Positions 43,345-52,416 of a stretch of 64,000 nucleotides of DNA are shown in pieces; the stretch's first letter is position 1, and each line of letters opens with the position of its first letter. The notes beneath the pieces were generated by a model. The model did not search any database. It was not told the DNA's origin and saw only the letters and a program-made list of their open reading frames with translations. The DNA comes from Halolamina pelagica. Lineage in GTDB: Archaea > Halobacteriota > Halobacteria > Halobacteriales > Haloferacaceae. The stretch is taken from assembly GCF_001307315.1 (NCBI RefSeq), contig NZ_LGUC01000001.1, forward strand, positions 2,046,001 through 2,110,000, given 5' to 3'. Both the position numbers and the translations under genes were made by a program.

Positions 43345-45837
43345 TTACCGTCTACACAAGAGAAGAGCTCCACCCAGCAGCGAGACGAGGGCTGATACAA
43401 TTCCGAACCCTGGTGCGGACGTCCCGGTTGTCGTTGGTGCCGGCGTTGTTTTAGTCGCCGTGTCAATTGAGGGTACGGGTTCAGTCGTCGTTGGTGTCGT
43501 CGTTGACGTGCTAGTCTGGGTGCTAGTGGTAGTCGGTGTAGTGGTCGTTGTTTGTTCAGGTGTGTCCTCTACGACGACAACGAATGTCGGGAAACTCTGT
43601 GTGTCGATCCTATACGTATCGTTTCCGAGATACGTTTTTTCAGTTTGACCCCACGTCTCGCCGTCCGCGTGATAAACATCGACTGCTGACGGGTCATCAG
43701 GCATCTGTTCTTCTGGGACCCGTACTGTAATTTCACCGTTCGTGACTCTATCTGCGAGATTCCCGTCGATAGTAACACTCACGTAGCCCGTCTGCTCAGC
43801 ATCACTGTATTCGGGGACACCTTGTGGTGGTTCCGTTCCGGCTTGGACCTTCATATCGTTGTGGATGTTTGTCCCCATGTCGAAGGACACGTTTACTCGC
43901 TCAACGACGATTGTTTTCGTATCCACGTTTTCGGTCGGAACGGATAATGTATCCCCGATTTTGTACCCAGTAATAGTGCCCTGCATCTCTCCATCTTCGG
44001 TCGCGGTTTCAGTATCCTGCTCATCGATCTCGAACCCTGTCGAAATACTACTACCACCCCCGCCAGTGGACGGATCCGTCGTATCGACATCATACGTCGT
44101 CGACACCGCACTGCTCATCTCATTCCCGTCTAGGTCTTTCGCTCCATCGACTTCCAAACTTACTCCCGTTACCTCCTCGTTGTCATCCGCAAATTGAACG
44201 TCCAGTTTAAAGGTTTGAGCATCAGTCCAGCGTTTATTCTCGACTGTCGGAACAGTCGATAAGTCACCGTTGACGTCCGGCGTGACTGTGACATCATCCG
44301 TATTTTGGGACATTCTTTCGCTAAATGACACGGTGACCGTAACCTCATTGCCATCACCGGTCTCCGCATTAGTTATCGGCGTGGGTGAGAGAATCGGCGT
44401 GCTTCCCGTCGGGTTCGTCGTACTGACGACGAACGTGTTCGACGTATCCGGACTGCTCATCACGTTTCCGTTCGAATCGGCAGCCCCGCTCACCTCAATC
44501 GTTGCTGTCACGTCCTCGTCATTGTCCGCGATAGTGACCGCCCCTGTCCAAGTGGAATCACTGAACGAACTCTCAGAGACTGTGATCGGACCACCACTCA
44601 CACCCGTAATCTCGACTATTGGAGTCGTCGATGTATCCATCGATTCTGCAAACTCAACAGTGACTATCTGCTGATTTCCTGCATTTCCATCAGTTATCGG
44701 CGTGTTCGAGATCGAGGCGCTGCTCACTTTCGGGTTCGTCGTATCGACATCATACGTCGTGGACACCGAACTGCTCATCTCATTCCCGTCTAGGTCTTTC
44801 GCTCCATCGACTTCCAAGCTTACCCCCGTTACCTCCTCGTTGTCATCCACAAATTGAACGTCCACTTTAAAGGTTTGAGCATCAGTCCAGCGTTTATTCT
44901 CGACTGTCGGAACAGTCGATAGGTCACCGTTGACGTCCGGCGTGACTGTGACATCACCCGTATTTTGTGTCATGTCCTCGTCAAACGTTACCGTTACTGT
45001 AACTTCATTCGTGTCGCCCGTCTGGGCATCCGTGATCGGAGTCGTTGAGAGTTTGGGTGTGGTTCCGGTCGGAGAGACAACAGCATCGCTCGTTTTTGCT
45101 GTTGCCGCTCCACCGAAGAAGTTGAACGAACCTGCCTCATTTTCGGTTACGTTGATCGTGATTTTCTCTAACGTCTTGTCCGAGTTAGCAGAGATTGCAA
45201 ACCCCCAGATTCCGGGAGCATCTGCATCCTCGTAATATGAGGGGTAAACCGACGGATCACCCTCATGGTACCATCGGTCCATTCCATCTTTGAGGACGTA
45301 TCCCGGATTGTTAGGCGGACCTCCATACCAATCCGGAACTGTGAATTCTTGAGACGTGTAGGAAGTGCCATCACTATAGTGAAGTTTGGCCCTGAATTTT
45401 GCAGGTGAACCGGCGCCAGCTCCCCCGGCAGAGGCAATCACGTGAACCGTTTCATACTGTCCATCTGAAACAGTGAACGTATTTTCATTCGTTGTGGAGA
45501 CTTGCCATGCGTTGTTACCAGCGTTGCCATGAGTAGTAGCGAGTTCTATCCTTGGGTGGGTCGAAGTTGAAGGGAAAACGCCATCATCCGGTAATCCATC
45601 ACCTGAATTCGCATTATTACCTGCAACAGTATTTGTAACTAACGCTCCCCAGCCATCAAAGTCCCCGGACTCATCTTCTCCATATACGACGTCTGCATTG
45701 TAGGCTGAAGAAAAGTCGAATTGAACTGTATTACCGGCTGCACTCGCTGATCCTGAGACGGCTACAACACCGACGAATATCGACGACACGATCATTAGAG
45801 ACAGCCACACAGCCCCTAGTTTATCTACACTTGACAT
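43345..45837 (-). CDS. Surface glycoprotein-like protein with Ig-like repeats and PGF-CTERM anchor
   Basis: An 830-residue secreted protein. Signal peptide: VWLSLMIVSSIFVGVVAVSGSASAAG (residues about 10-35). A Tyr/Trp/Gly-rich beta domain occupies residues 36-250. Three SbsA-type Ig-like repeats cover residues about 265-590 (TPITDAQTGDTNEVTVTVTF and variants), the first and third nearly identical in DNA. A PGF-pre-PGF-like domain (residues about 640-760) is followed by a Thr-rich, probably O-glycosylated stalk. The C-terminal sorting signal is PGFGIVSALVSLLGGALLL plus CRR, recognised by archaeosortase A. ATG 45837 gives the signal peptide; the frame is open to 45978. AT-rich composition marks it as island cargo, probably an adhesin or surface decoration. 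Confidence 0.88.
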   Translation of the reverse strand: MSSVDKLGAVWLSLMIVSSIFVGVVAVSGSASAAGNTVQFDFSSAYNADVVYGEDESGDFDGWGALVTNTVAGNNANSGDGLPDDGVFPSTSTHPRIELATTHGNAGNNAWQVSTTNENTFTVSDGQYETVHVIASAGGAGAGSPAKFRAKLHYSDGTSYTSQEFTVPDWYGGPPNNPGYVLKDGMDRWYHEGDPSVYPSYYEDADAPGIWGFAISANSDKTLEKITINVTENEAGSFNFFGGAATAKTSDAVVSPTGTTPKLSTTPITDAQTGDTNEVTVTVTFDEDMTQNTGDVTVTPDVNGDLSTVPTVENKRWTDAQTFKVDVQFVDDNEEVTGVSLEVDGAKDLDGNEMSSSVSTTYDVDTTNPKVSSASISNTPITDGNAGNQQIVTVEFAESMDTSTTPIVEITGVSGGPITVSESSFSDSTWTGAVTIADNDEDVTATIEVSGAADSNGNVMSSPDTSNTFVVSTTNPTGSTPILSPTPITNAETGDGNEVTVTVSFSERMSQNTDDVTVTPDVNGDLSTVPTVENKRWTDAQTFKLDVQFADDNEEVTGVSLEVDGAKDLDGNEMSSAVSTTYDVDTTDPSTGGGGSSISTGFEIDEQDTETATEDGEMQGTITGYKIGDTLSVPTENVDTKTIVVERVNVSFDMGTNIHNDMKVQAGTEPPQGVPEYSDAEQTGYVSVTIDGNLADRVTNGEITVRVPEEQMPDDPSAVDVYHADGETWGQTEKTYLGNDTYRIDTQSFPTFVVVVEDTPEQTTTTTPTTTSTQTSTSTTTPTTTEPVPSIDTATKTTPAPTTTGTSAPGFGIVSALVSLLGGALLLCRR
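44077..44307 (-). repeat. Direct repeat, copy encoding residues ~510-587 of the surface protein
   Basis: About 231 bp nearly identical to 44737-44967, at an exact offset of 660 bases. It encodes the third Ig-like repeat (NTDDVTVTPDVNGDLSTVP to STTYDVDTTDP). Differences include V/A and K/S changes only. Confidence 0.92.
44737..44967 (-). repeat. Direct repeat, copy encoding residues ~290-367 of the surface protein
   Basis: Partner of 44077-44307. Both encode QNTxDVTVTPDVNGDLSTVP and the following Ig-like strands. The near-identity at DNA level indicates recent duplication or gene conversion, with a diverged middle repeat between. Confidence 0.92.
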
Positions 45838-46556
45838 CACTCCACCCCCCTCAGTTGATCCGCGAACCGTGCTCTCATTGGTGCATCTCCTTGCGCGGAC
45901 AATACTGAACACTCTGTAGACTTCCGACCGAGCGACAATCCCCCCAATCATGAACACGAGCCGGCCCTTTCGTGCCACCCCGCAACCGAGCCTTCCCGAG
46001 ATCTAGTCCTCCGTCAGTCCAGACGGTAACGGACTCATTGATTCCCAAGACCTCCCGCGGCTCCCCCTTCCTTTGGCTTCTTGGTTCGCCCCCGGCGAGC
46101 GAGCGAACAATGTCAGGTACAGCTTCAGGTTGGTGTCCATTTTGTACGTCGCTCGCGCCACGCCTAAGCATGTTTAACGATTACATACCTATACCAAAAC
46201 CGTTTTGGCGCTCATCCATTTTGAAACCGCTCACTGCAATATATTGTAAGGTAGGAGTCCCGTGATCTAGACGGTCAGTGAGTAGATTTCAGCCAAAATA
46301 GTCGGGGATCATATAATTGTCACGGCCACTCGGCGATCACTGGTCCAAAGAAGAGCAAAAGGCGGGTCAACAATCAAGTATGGCCTACGCCGAGCGGCTG
46401 TTTCAGAACGCCGAAACTGTCGCTATCCCTTTGTCGGTCTTCGAGCGCAAGAAAGTATTGCGCTCGCCAACCAGGCGGCCTCCACCATCCGGGCCTTGCC
46501 CACCCAAAATCCGTCCGAACGATAGCCAACGAGCGACAGCGATATCCTGCGGAACT
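45838..46556. other. 719-bp AT-rich region upstream of the surface protein
   Basis: Contains the surface-protein promoter; the minus-strand sequence just before its ATG (GGGGTGGAGTGATG) gives a weak ribosome-binding site. A 98-codon minus-strand frame (45875-46171) and a 97-codon plus-strand frame (45972-46265) overlap each other; neither has a recognisable family or good start context, though the minus one contains the coding-like EVLGINESVTVWTDGGLDLG. Strong AT runs around 46171-46316 (ATATATTGTAAGG, ATCATATAATTGTCACGG) look like promoter or relic DNA. No gene can be supported. Confidence 0.5.
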
Positions 46557-46763
46557 ATGGGTCAGGACTCCCGAGCCACGCGTATGCCCGGTCGATCCAG
46601 CGACTCCCCACTGCTTATCGTCATCGGACTGGCCGTCGCGGCCATCGCGTTCGTCGGAACCGCGGTCTTCGGCTGGGAGTTCGGTGCTACCAGCGGTCCA
46701 GTCCCGGTAGTCATCGGTGTCGCCTGTGCTATCCTCGGTGTGGTCGTCTATCTCCGACAGTAA
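46557..46763 (+). CDS. Small two-helix membrane protein
   Basis: A 68-residue protein, MGQDSRATRMPGRSSDSPLL, with a polar N-terminus and two hydrophobic helices: LIVIGLAVAAIAFVGTAVFGW and PVPVVIGVACAILGVVVYL. The frame is open further upstream (to 46317) but that part is arginine- and proline-rich and non-coding in appearance; ATG 46557 is chosen because it lies about 25-30 bases after an AT-rich GATAGCC tract. An alternative start is ATG 46590. Function unknown. It lies at the right edge of the island, 191 bases from the convergent L12 gene. Confidence 0.6.
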   Translation: MGQDSRATRMPGRSSDSPLLIVIGLAVAAIAFVGTAVFGWEFGATSGPVPVVIGVACAILGVVVYLRQ

Positions 46764-46954
46764 CTCGACGACCAGCCAGCAAGGCATCGTGTTCCCGGTC
46801 GCCGACGCTGCGATGCTGTCTCAGCAGGGCAATCCGGATCGACCCACCGACGTGGTCGACGAACCGCCGGCGTCGTGAGTCGACGGCGCCACGGCTCTGC
46901 GGTCGGCGTCGAAAGAAAGCGGCACTGTCGAAGCGGTCGAGAGCGGAGAGCCGG

Positions 46955-47290
46955 TTACCCGAACAGCTCGCCGAGGCCTTCGCCGCCGTCGCCTTCGTCC
47001 TCGTCTTCTTCCTCTTCCTCGGCCTCGGCCTCCTCCTCGGCCTCGTCCGCTTCGTCCTCGGCCTCGTCGGCGCCGCTGGCGCCGCCGGCGGCCGCACCGC
47101 CCGCGGCGGGCGCAGCGGCGGCCGTCTCGATGGCCTCCTCGATGTCGACGTCCTCCAGCGCGGCCACCAGGGCCTTGACGCGGGACTCCTCGACGTCGAC
47201 GCCGGCGGCTTCGAGCACCGCCGTGACGTTCTCCTCGTTGATCTCCTCGCCCGATTCGTTCAGCGTGAGTGCAGCGTAAACGTATTCCAT
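46955..47290 (-). CDS. rpl12: Ribosomal stalk protein P1 (L12)
   Basis: A 111-residue archaeal L12/P1. The helical N-terminal dimerisation domain is [57 protein letters not shown]. An Ala/Gly hinge and a long Glu/Asp run follow, ending with the conserved [12 protein letters not shown] tip that recruits translation GTPases. It is the last gene of the L1-L10-L12 operon, 9 bases after L10. The same C-terminal tip is repeated in L10. Confidence 0.97.
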   Translation of the reverse strand: MEYVYAALTLNESGEEINEENVTAVLEAAGVDVEESRVKALVAALEDVDIEEAIETAAAAPAAGGAAAGGASGADEAEDEADEAEEEAEAEEEEEDEDEGDGGEGLGELFG

Positions 47291-47299
47291 TGTACTGAG

Positions 47300-48348
47300 T
47301 TACCCGAACATCTCGCCGAGCCCTTCGCCGCCGTCGCTCCCGTCGTCGTCGGAGTCGTCCTCCGGTTCGGAGTCGTCGGCGTCCTCGGCGTCCGTTGCTT
47401 CGTCGTCCTGTGCGTCCTCCTCGTCGGTCTCCTCGGTCGCTGCCGGGGCTTCGACGCCCTGCAGCTCCTCGGGGAGCGCCTCCTCGTCGTCGATCTGGGC
47501 GGCCAGCGCACGCAGCTGTGCGTCCGCCTTGCCGATCAGATCGGGGGCCAGCTCCTCGTTGACGATCGTCGCCTCGAGGCCGACGGACTTGGCTTCGCCG
47601 GCCGCCTTCGCGAGCAGCGTGCCCGCGTTCTCGGCAGTCGGGTAGGCCGCGTTGACCGAGAGGTTGCGGGCGGCCGCGGCGGCAGCCTGCACGTCCTCGC
47701 GGTACTCGTCGACGTCGATGGCCAGCTCGTCAGGCTCGAACAGCACGCCGTCGGCGTAGACGGCGCGCAGGTCGAGACCGACCTCCTTGGGCTCGATGCC
47801 CATCTCGGCGAGCACGTTCGCCAGGTCCTGGTCGACGACCTCGCCGGCGTCGAGCACGTGGGAGTCCTCGGTGACCTTGATCGACCCCTCCATGATCCGC
47901 GCGGACGCGCCGATCGACTGGAGTTCGCCCACGAACGGACCGGGGTCGATCCCGGTGTCACCCTCGGGATGACGATGTCGTTGGGCGCGGTCTCGCCGGC
48001 GCCGATCGGCGCCGGCGTCTTCGAGGCTTCGAGCTCCTTGAACAGCCCGAACGGGTTGTCGTTCGTGCCGACGAAGGCGACCTCGCCGGCGATCTCGGCG
48101 GCGAGCTGCTCGAGGCCCTCGTCGACCTGCTCGACGGCGCGGGTCATGAGCGTGTTGCGGCTCATGCGCACCTCGGCGGTGCCGTGGAGCCCGCGGCGCA
48201 TGCTCTGAAGCTGCCGCGAGGGGATGCCCGTGACGCCGACGATGCCGACGGCGTCGTAGCGCTCGAGGAAGTCGACGAGCTCGTCGACTTCCGCCTGCTT
48301 CCACTGGGGCACCGTCTCGGTCTTGCGGACGTCTTCGGCTTCGCTCAT
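47300..48348 (-). CDS. rpl10: Large ribosomal subunit protein uL10 (P0; frameshifted as sequenced)
   Basis: One base added to the G3 run at 47966-47968 gives a 349-residue uL10/P0, the base of the ribosomal stalk that holds L12 dimers. N-terminus: [37 protein letters not shown], then [23 protein letters not shown] (23S rRNA contact). The break falls in [16 protein letters not shown]. The C-terminal helical spine and acidic tail end GEGLGEMFG like L12. An intact gene is essential, so the shift is almost certainly an artefact. Its start overlaps the L1 stop (ATGA). Confidence 0.95.
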
Positions 48349-48983
48349 GCGGGCACCTCCACGGACGGCCCCATCGTCGTCTTCACGAAGATGGAGTCGA
48401 TGTTGAGGGGCCCCTTCTCGAGGTCAGCCTCGAGCCGTCGGACGATCACGTCGATGTTGTTCGAGACCTCCTCGGGCGTCATGTCCTGGGCGCCGACGCG
48501 GGTGTGGAACGTCCGGCGGTCGCCGGAGCGGATCTGAACGGTGTTTTTCATCCGTTCGACCGTCTCCACGACGTCGTCGTCGGGCTGGAGCGGGGTCGGC
48601 ATCTTCCCTCGCGGACCGAGCACGGTCCCGAGGTAGCGGCCGATATCTTGCATCATCGCGGCCTCCGCGATGAAGAAATCCGTCTCGTCGGCGAGGTCTT
48701 TGGCCTCGTCGTCGTCGTCGCCGAGGTCCTCGAGCTCGTCGGGGCCGAGCACCTCGTCGGCGACGTCCTCCGCACGAACGGCGGTCTCACCGGTCGCGAA
48801 GACGACGATACGGGTCTCCTGTCCGGTACCGGACGGGAGAACGACACTCTCGTCGACCCGGTTGGACGGGTCGTTCAGGTCGATATCGCGCAGGTTAATC
48901 GCGAGGTCGACCGTCTCGGTGAAGTTCCGAGCCGGGGCGTCCTCGAGTGCGCGGGATACTGCTTCCTCTATTGAATCTGCCAT
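48345..48983 (-). CDS. rpl1: Large ribosomal subunit protein uL1
   Basis: A 212-residue uL1, the E-site stalk protein and a translational autoregulator in archaea and bacteria. Motifs: [56 protein letters not shown] (conserved GPRGKMP), and C-terminal [18 protein letters not shown] strong Shine-Dalgarno sequence, GGAGGTG, lies just upstream (complement of 48988-48994), unusual for this genome. First gene of the L1-L10-L12 operon; L11 is not adjacent here. Confidence 0.97.
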   Translation of the reverse strand: MADSIEEAVSRALEDAPARNFTETVDLAINLRDIDLNDPSNRVDESVVLPSGTGQETRIVVFATGETAVRAEDVADEVLGPDELEDLGDDDDEAKDLADETDFFIAEAAMMQDIGRYLGTVLGPRGKMPTPLQPDDDVVETVERMKNTVQIRSGDRRTFHTRVGAQDMTPEEVSNNIDVIVRRLEADLEKGPLNIDSIFVKTTMGPSVEVPA

Positions 48984-49044
48984 CTTTCACCTCCGTAGTA
49001 CGCGTAGGCGGCTCCTACGGGTGAGTGAAACAGGCTACGCCTGT
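48984..49044 (-). promoter_or_regulatory. L1 mRNA leader: Shine-Dalgarno and two hairpins (candidate L1 autoregulatory site)
   Basis: Minus strand, upstream of rpl1. In transcription order: hairpin ACAGGC-GTA-GCCTGT (49030-49044), hairpin CGTAGG-AGCCG-CCTACG (49003-49019), then GGAGGTG (48988-48994) and the ATG. Archaeal L1 is known to repress its own operon by binding an mRNA leader mimic of its 23S site; these stems adjoining the ribosome-binding site fit such an element. The match to the rRNA site was not computed. Confidence 0.55.
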
Positions 49045-49242
49045 CTCGTCGGAGAAGACGGCGATGCGAGACTTAAAGCCGTCGAACTGGGGAGCCGTCG
49101 AAACCCCGGGATGGCACCGGCTCGAGCCCTGTGACCGCGTCCCGTGGCGGGGCCGCGAGGAGAGCTTGCGGCCCGGGACTCCGTCGGTGAGCGCCGCCCG
49201 ACAGCAAGGCCTATACCCCGAACTGCACAATCGGGCACAGAG

Positions 49243-50418
49243 ATGGAGGACCGCACGCGTAACTACCTTCGGGGCCGCTTCGGCGACTACTACGCCGATG
49301 CCGACCTCTCGGTGCCGCCGGCGCCCGACGCCCGCGAGTGGGGGCACATCCCCTACACCGAGAGCGCCGGGACGACGATGGTGCGCCACCGCTCGCTGTT
49401 GGACATGGGCGGGGATGCACAGTCGATCCGGGAGTTCCTCGAGCGTGAATCGCCCCGACACGCCTACTTCTCGGCGGCGCGCTACGACGACCCCGGCGCC
49501 CGGCAGATGCCCGAGAAAGGGTGGCGCGGCGCGGACCTCGTGTTCGATCTGGACGCCGACCACCTTCCCGGCGTCGACGAAACCGAAGCCAGCTACGCCG
49601 AGATGCTCGACGCCTGCAAGGACGCGCTGCAGCGCCTGCTTGATCTCCTCCGGGAGGACTTCGGCTTCGACGACGACGAGCTGCTGATCGTGTTCTCCGG
49701 CGGCCGCGGCTACCACGTCCACGTTCGCAACGACGCGTTGCTCGAACTCGACAGCGAGGCGCGCCGCGAGATCGTCGACTACCTGCGCGCGGTCGATCTC
49801 GACCGCGACGACCTGATCCGCACGGTCTCCTACGACGGGACGACCCGCCGCGAGCTCAAAACCAGCGGGGGCTGGGGTCGGCGGGTCCACCGCGAACTCG
49901 TCGAGTTCGTCGCCGACCTCCGAGAGCAGAGTCGCGAGGACGCGATGGACCGACTCACCGCCTTCGACGGCATCGGCGACGGCCGCGCGGGCACCATTCT
50001 CGACGCCGTCGAGCGCAACCCCGAGGCGATCCGCGAGGGGAACGTCGAGGCGGGCGGCCCCGGCCTGCGAAAGCTGGTCGAGGCGCTGAGCGCGCAGGTG
50101 GTCGGGAACGAGACCGCGCCGATCGACGAGCCGGTCACGACCGACGTACGCCGGCTGATCCGCCTGCCCGGCACGCTCCACGGCGGCACGGGGTTCGTCG
50201 TGAAACCGATCGCTCCGGCTGACCTCGACGCGTTCGACCCGCTCGAGGACGCCGTCGCCGACCGGTTCCGCGGGCAGCGGATCATGGTGAACGTGACCGA
50301 GCCGGGCCCGATCGACGTTGGCGCCGAAACAGCTATGGACCCCGGTCCGCAATCAGTTGAAGAGTACGTCGGCGTGTTCCTCATGGCGAGGGGGCGCGCC
50401 GAGAAAGCCGCAGAGTAA
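49243..50418 (+). CDS. priS: DNA primase small (catalytic) subunit
   Basis: A 391-residue archaeo-eukaryotic primase catalytic subunit that makes RNA/DNA primers. The catalytic acids are in GADLVFDLDADHLPG (Asp101 and Asp103 region); the third catalytic element is LLIVFSGGRGYHVHVRN (about residues 147-163). The N-terminal FSAARYDDPGARQMPEKGWRG and C-terminal IRLPGTLHGGTGFVVKPI are also conserved. ATG 49243 follows a spacer that diverges from rpl1. A GINS gene follows 49 bases on, linking two replication proteins. Confidence 0.96.
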   Translation: MEDRTRNYLRGRFGDYYADADLSVPPAPDAREWGHIPYTESAGTTMVRHRSLLDMGGDAQSIREFLERESPRHAYFSAARYDDPGARQMPEKGWRGADLVFDLDADHLPGVDETEASYAEMLDACKDALQRLLDLLREDFGFDDDELLIVFSGGRGYHVHVRNDALLELDSEARREIVDYLRAVDLDRDDLIRTVSYDGTTRRELKTSGGWGRRVHRELVEFVADLREQSREDAMDRLTAFDGIGDGRAGTILDAVERNPEAIREGNVEAGGPGLRKLVEALSAQVVGNETAPIDEPVTTDVRRLIRLPGTLHGGTGFVVKPIAPADLDAFDPLEDAVADRFRGQRIMVNVTEPGPIDVGAETAMDPGPQSVEEYVGVFLMARGRAEKAAE

Positions 50419-50467
50419 TCGAACAGGCCCGCAGGCCCCCGGCGGTACGCGCACAACGACACCAAAC

Positions 50468-51379
50468 ATGGACATCGACGAACTCCAAACCGTCCAAAGC
50501 AAGGAGCGCCAGAAGGACAGCCTCCAGCACCTGCGGGACTCCTTCTACGAGGACGTGGCGGCCTACATCGAGGAGCTGAAGCAGGAACGCAGCCGCGTCG
50601 CCGAGGCGACCGACGATCCGTTCTCGGATCCGGAGGTCTCCCAGCTCTCCGACGACATCGAGCGCGCGGAGGACGTGGTCGAGGCCATCTACGAGCGCCG
50701 GGTCGGCAAGGTCGTGAAGATGGCCTCCTTCGCCGCCGCGGACATGCCCGTCGAGGAGGAGGGCCTCACCACCCAGGAGCGGGACCTGTTCGAGGACATG
50801 GTCGGCCGCATCGGCGAGAACCGCTCGCGGGTGCTCGACATCCTCGCCGGCGAGGGCGACAGCGTGCCCGCATCCTCCGTCGGCGCGCCCGGCGCCCAGC
50901 CCGAACCGACCGAGTCGGCGACGCCCGAGGAGCCGGCCCCGGCGCCCGAGGAAGCGGCGCCGACGCCCGGAGAGTCCGTCCCGACGGGCGACGAGACTCC
51001 CTCCCGGGACGAACCGGCAGTCGGCACCGGCACGACGGCTGCGTCGCCCGCCGGCCCGCCCGAGGAGTCGGACGACGTTCCCGCGGCGCCGCCGGACGCG
51101 CCACCGCGCGACGCCGACCAGCCGTCGTCGCCGCCGGAGGAGCCGGCCGATCCCCGATCCGACGGCGGAGTTGCGACCGCGTCGACGCCGGAGGGGTCGC
51201 CGGCATCCACCGAGGACGCCGACACCGACCGGACGACCGTCCGTGTCACCGAAGACGTGGGGCGCCTGCTCGGCGTCGACGACCGCGAGTACGAGCTCAA
51301 AACTGCGGACGTGGTCGCACTCCCCGACGACAACGCCGAGGCGCTGCTCCAGCGCGAGGCCGCCGAAGAGCTCTGGTAG
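50468..51379 (+). CDS. GINS complex subunit (Gins51-type) with long disordered insert
   Basis: A 303-residue replisome protein. The helical A domain (residues 1-135) starts MDIDELQTVQSKERQKDSLQHLRDSFYEDVAAYIEELKQE; the small beta-rich B domain (about residues 250-303) includes TTVRVTEDVGRLLGVDDREYELKTADVVALPDDNAEALL. Between them is a roughly 110-residue Pro/Glu/Ser/Thr/Asp-rich linker (for example EEPAPAPEEAAPTPGES). GINS ties MCM helicase to other replisome factors; coupling to priS is conserved. The A-then-B order is that of Gins51. ATG 50468 follows CCAAAC. Confidence 0.92.
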   Translation: MDIDELQTVQSKERQKDSLQHLRDSFYEDVAAYIEELKQERSRVAEATDDPFSDPEVSQLSDDIERAEDVVEAIYERRVGKVVKMASFAAADMPVEEEGLTTQERDLFEDMVGRIGENRSRVLDILAGEGDSVPASSVGAPGAQPEPTESATPEEPAPAPEEAAPTPGESVPTGDETPSRDEPAVGTGTTAASPAGPPEESDDVPAAPPDAPPRDADQPSSPPEEPADPRSDGGVATASTPEGSPASTEDADTDRTTVRVTEDVGRLLGVDDREYELKTADVVALPDDNAEALLQREAAEELW

Positions 51380-51397
51380 TGAAGCCCCCTCGGGGAA

Positions 51398-52267
51398 TCA
51401 CCGGTTCGGTTTTCGTTCCTGTTCGGGGTGGTCGGCGATGAACACGCTCGTTTCGTCCGGGACGTCTTCGGTCACCCACGAGTTCGCCCCGATGCTCACG
51501 TGATCGCCCACCGAGACCGTGCCGAGGACGTTGCTTCCGGCGCCGATCACGACGTGATCGCCGATGTCGGGGTGGCGCTTGTACCCTTTCGCCAGCATGT
51601 GTTCCTCCCCTTCCTCCTCCTCGAAGTGCAGCGCACCGAGGGTGACGTTCTGGTAGATCCGCACCCAGTCGCCGACCGTCGCGGTCTCGCCGATCACCGT
51701 CCCGGTGCCGTGATCGACGAAGAAGTACTCCCCGATCTCCGCACCGGGGTGGATGTCGATCCCCGTCTCCGACTTCGAGTACTCCGCGAGCTCGCGGGCG
51801 TAGCCGACACAGCCGTGCTCGTAGAGCCCGTGCGCGACGCGATGGGTGAGGATCGCGTGGAACCCCGGGTACGATCGGATGATCTCGCAGTACTGCGTCG
51901 CCGCCGGGTCGCCCTTGTAGGCGGCCTCCACGTCCCGTTTCAGCTTCTGCCTGACTGTGGGCAGCCGGTCGAGCGTCTCGTCGACGATCGCGGCCGGCGC
52001 CGCCGACCCGCCCGAGTACGCCCGGATCCCCCGGCGCATACAGCGCCCCAGTTCGGTCAGCTGGGCACGCGTCGCTCCGGGGTCGCCCAGCAGCTCGCCC
52101 CCGTTCCAGCACCGCGGGAACAGAAGCCGCTTGAGCAGCGGTGGTTCCTCGCGTAAGGAGTCCTGACGCGGGTACGCCGACGGCGCGCCCGTCGGGAACG
52201 GGGACTCGTCCGCGCGGTACGATTCGACGAGCGCCGTGTGTGCGTCTCCGTCGTACTCGTAGGCCAT
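51398..52267 (-). CDS. cysE: Serine O-acetyltransferase
   Basis: A 289-residue CysE-type enzyme making O-acetylserine for cysteine. The left-handed beta-helix carries hexapeptide repeats (GIDIHPGAEIGEYFFVDHGTGTVIGETATVGDWVRIYQNVTLGA), with active-site His in DIHPGA and VDHGTG. A loop insert HFEEEEGEEHMLAKGYKRHP precedes IGDHVVIGAGSNVLGTVSVGDHVSIGANSWV. The N-terminal helical domain contains SYPGFHAILTHRVAHGLYEHG, a CysE feature. ATG 52267 is chosen; a longer frame to 52453 lacks homology. Convergent with GINS. Confidence 0.95.
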   Translation of the reverse strand: MAYEYDGDAHTALVESYRADESPFPTGAPSAYPRQDSLREEPPLLKRLLFPRCWNGGELLGDPGATRAQLTELGRCMRRGIRAYSGGSAAPAAIVDETLDRLPTVRQKLKRDVEAAYKGDPAATQYCEIIRSYPGFHAILTHRVAHGLYEHGCVGYARELAEYSKSETGIDIHPGAEIGEYFFVDHGTGTVIGETATVGDWVRIYQNVTLGALHFEEEEGEEHMLAKGYKRHPDIGDHVVIGAGSNVLGTVSVGDHVSIGANSWVTEDVPDETSVFIADHPEQERKPNR

Positions 52268-52416
52268 TCGTGTGACTGCTTCGTGGGGGCGCGTAATCTC
52301 TTTACTGCCTCTCCCGGCGACGCCACGGCCCGTGGTTGTCTGGGTAGTGGATGGGTGGCTGTGGCCACACCGCTGGTAGCGGAAAGCGTTAGTCCCCGCC
52401 GCACGCAGTTCCGGCC

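Noticed and set aside
43244-43648. A plus-strand 134-codon frame overlapping the surface-protein gene
   Set aside because: It lies antisense to the Thr-rich stalk; its valine runs mirror threonine codons.
46317-46556. An N-terminal extension of the small membrane protein at 46557
   Set aside because: The extension is Arg/Pro/Ser-rich with coding-unlike composition and no start context; the ATG at 46557 gives a compact two-helix protein.
40646-46763. A complete provirus or integrative plasmid in the island
   Set aside because: No integrase, replication or capsid gene is visible and the tRNA end is not repeated at the right edge.
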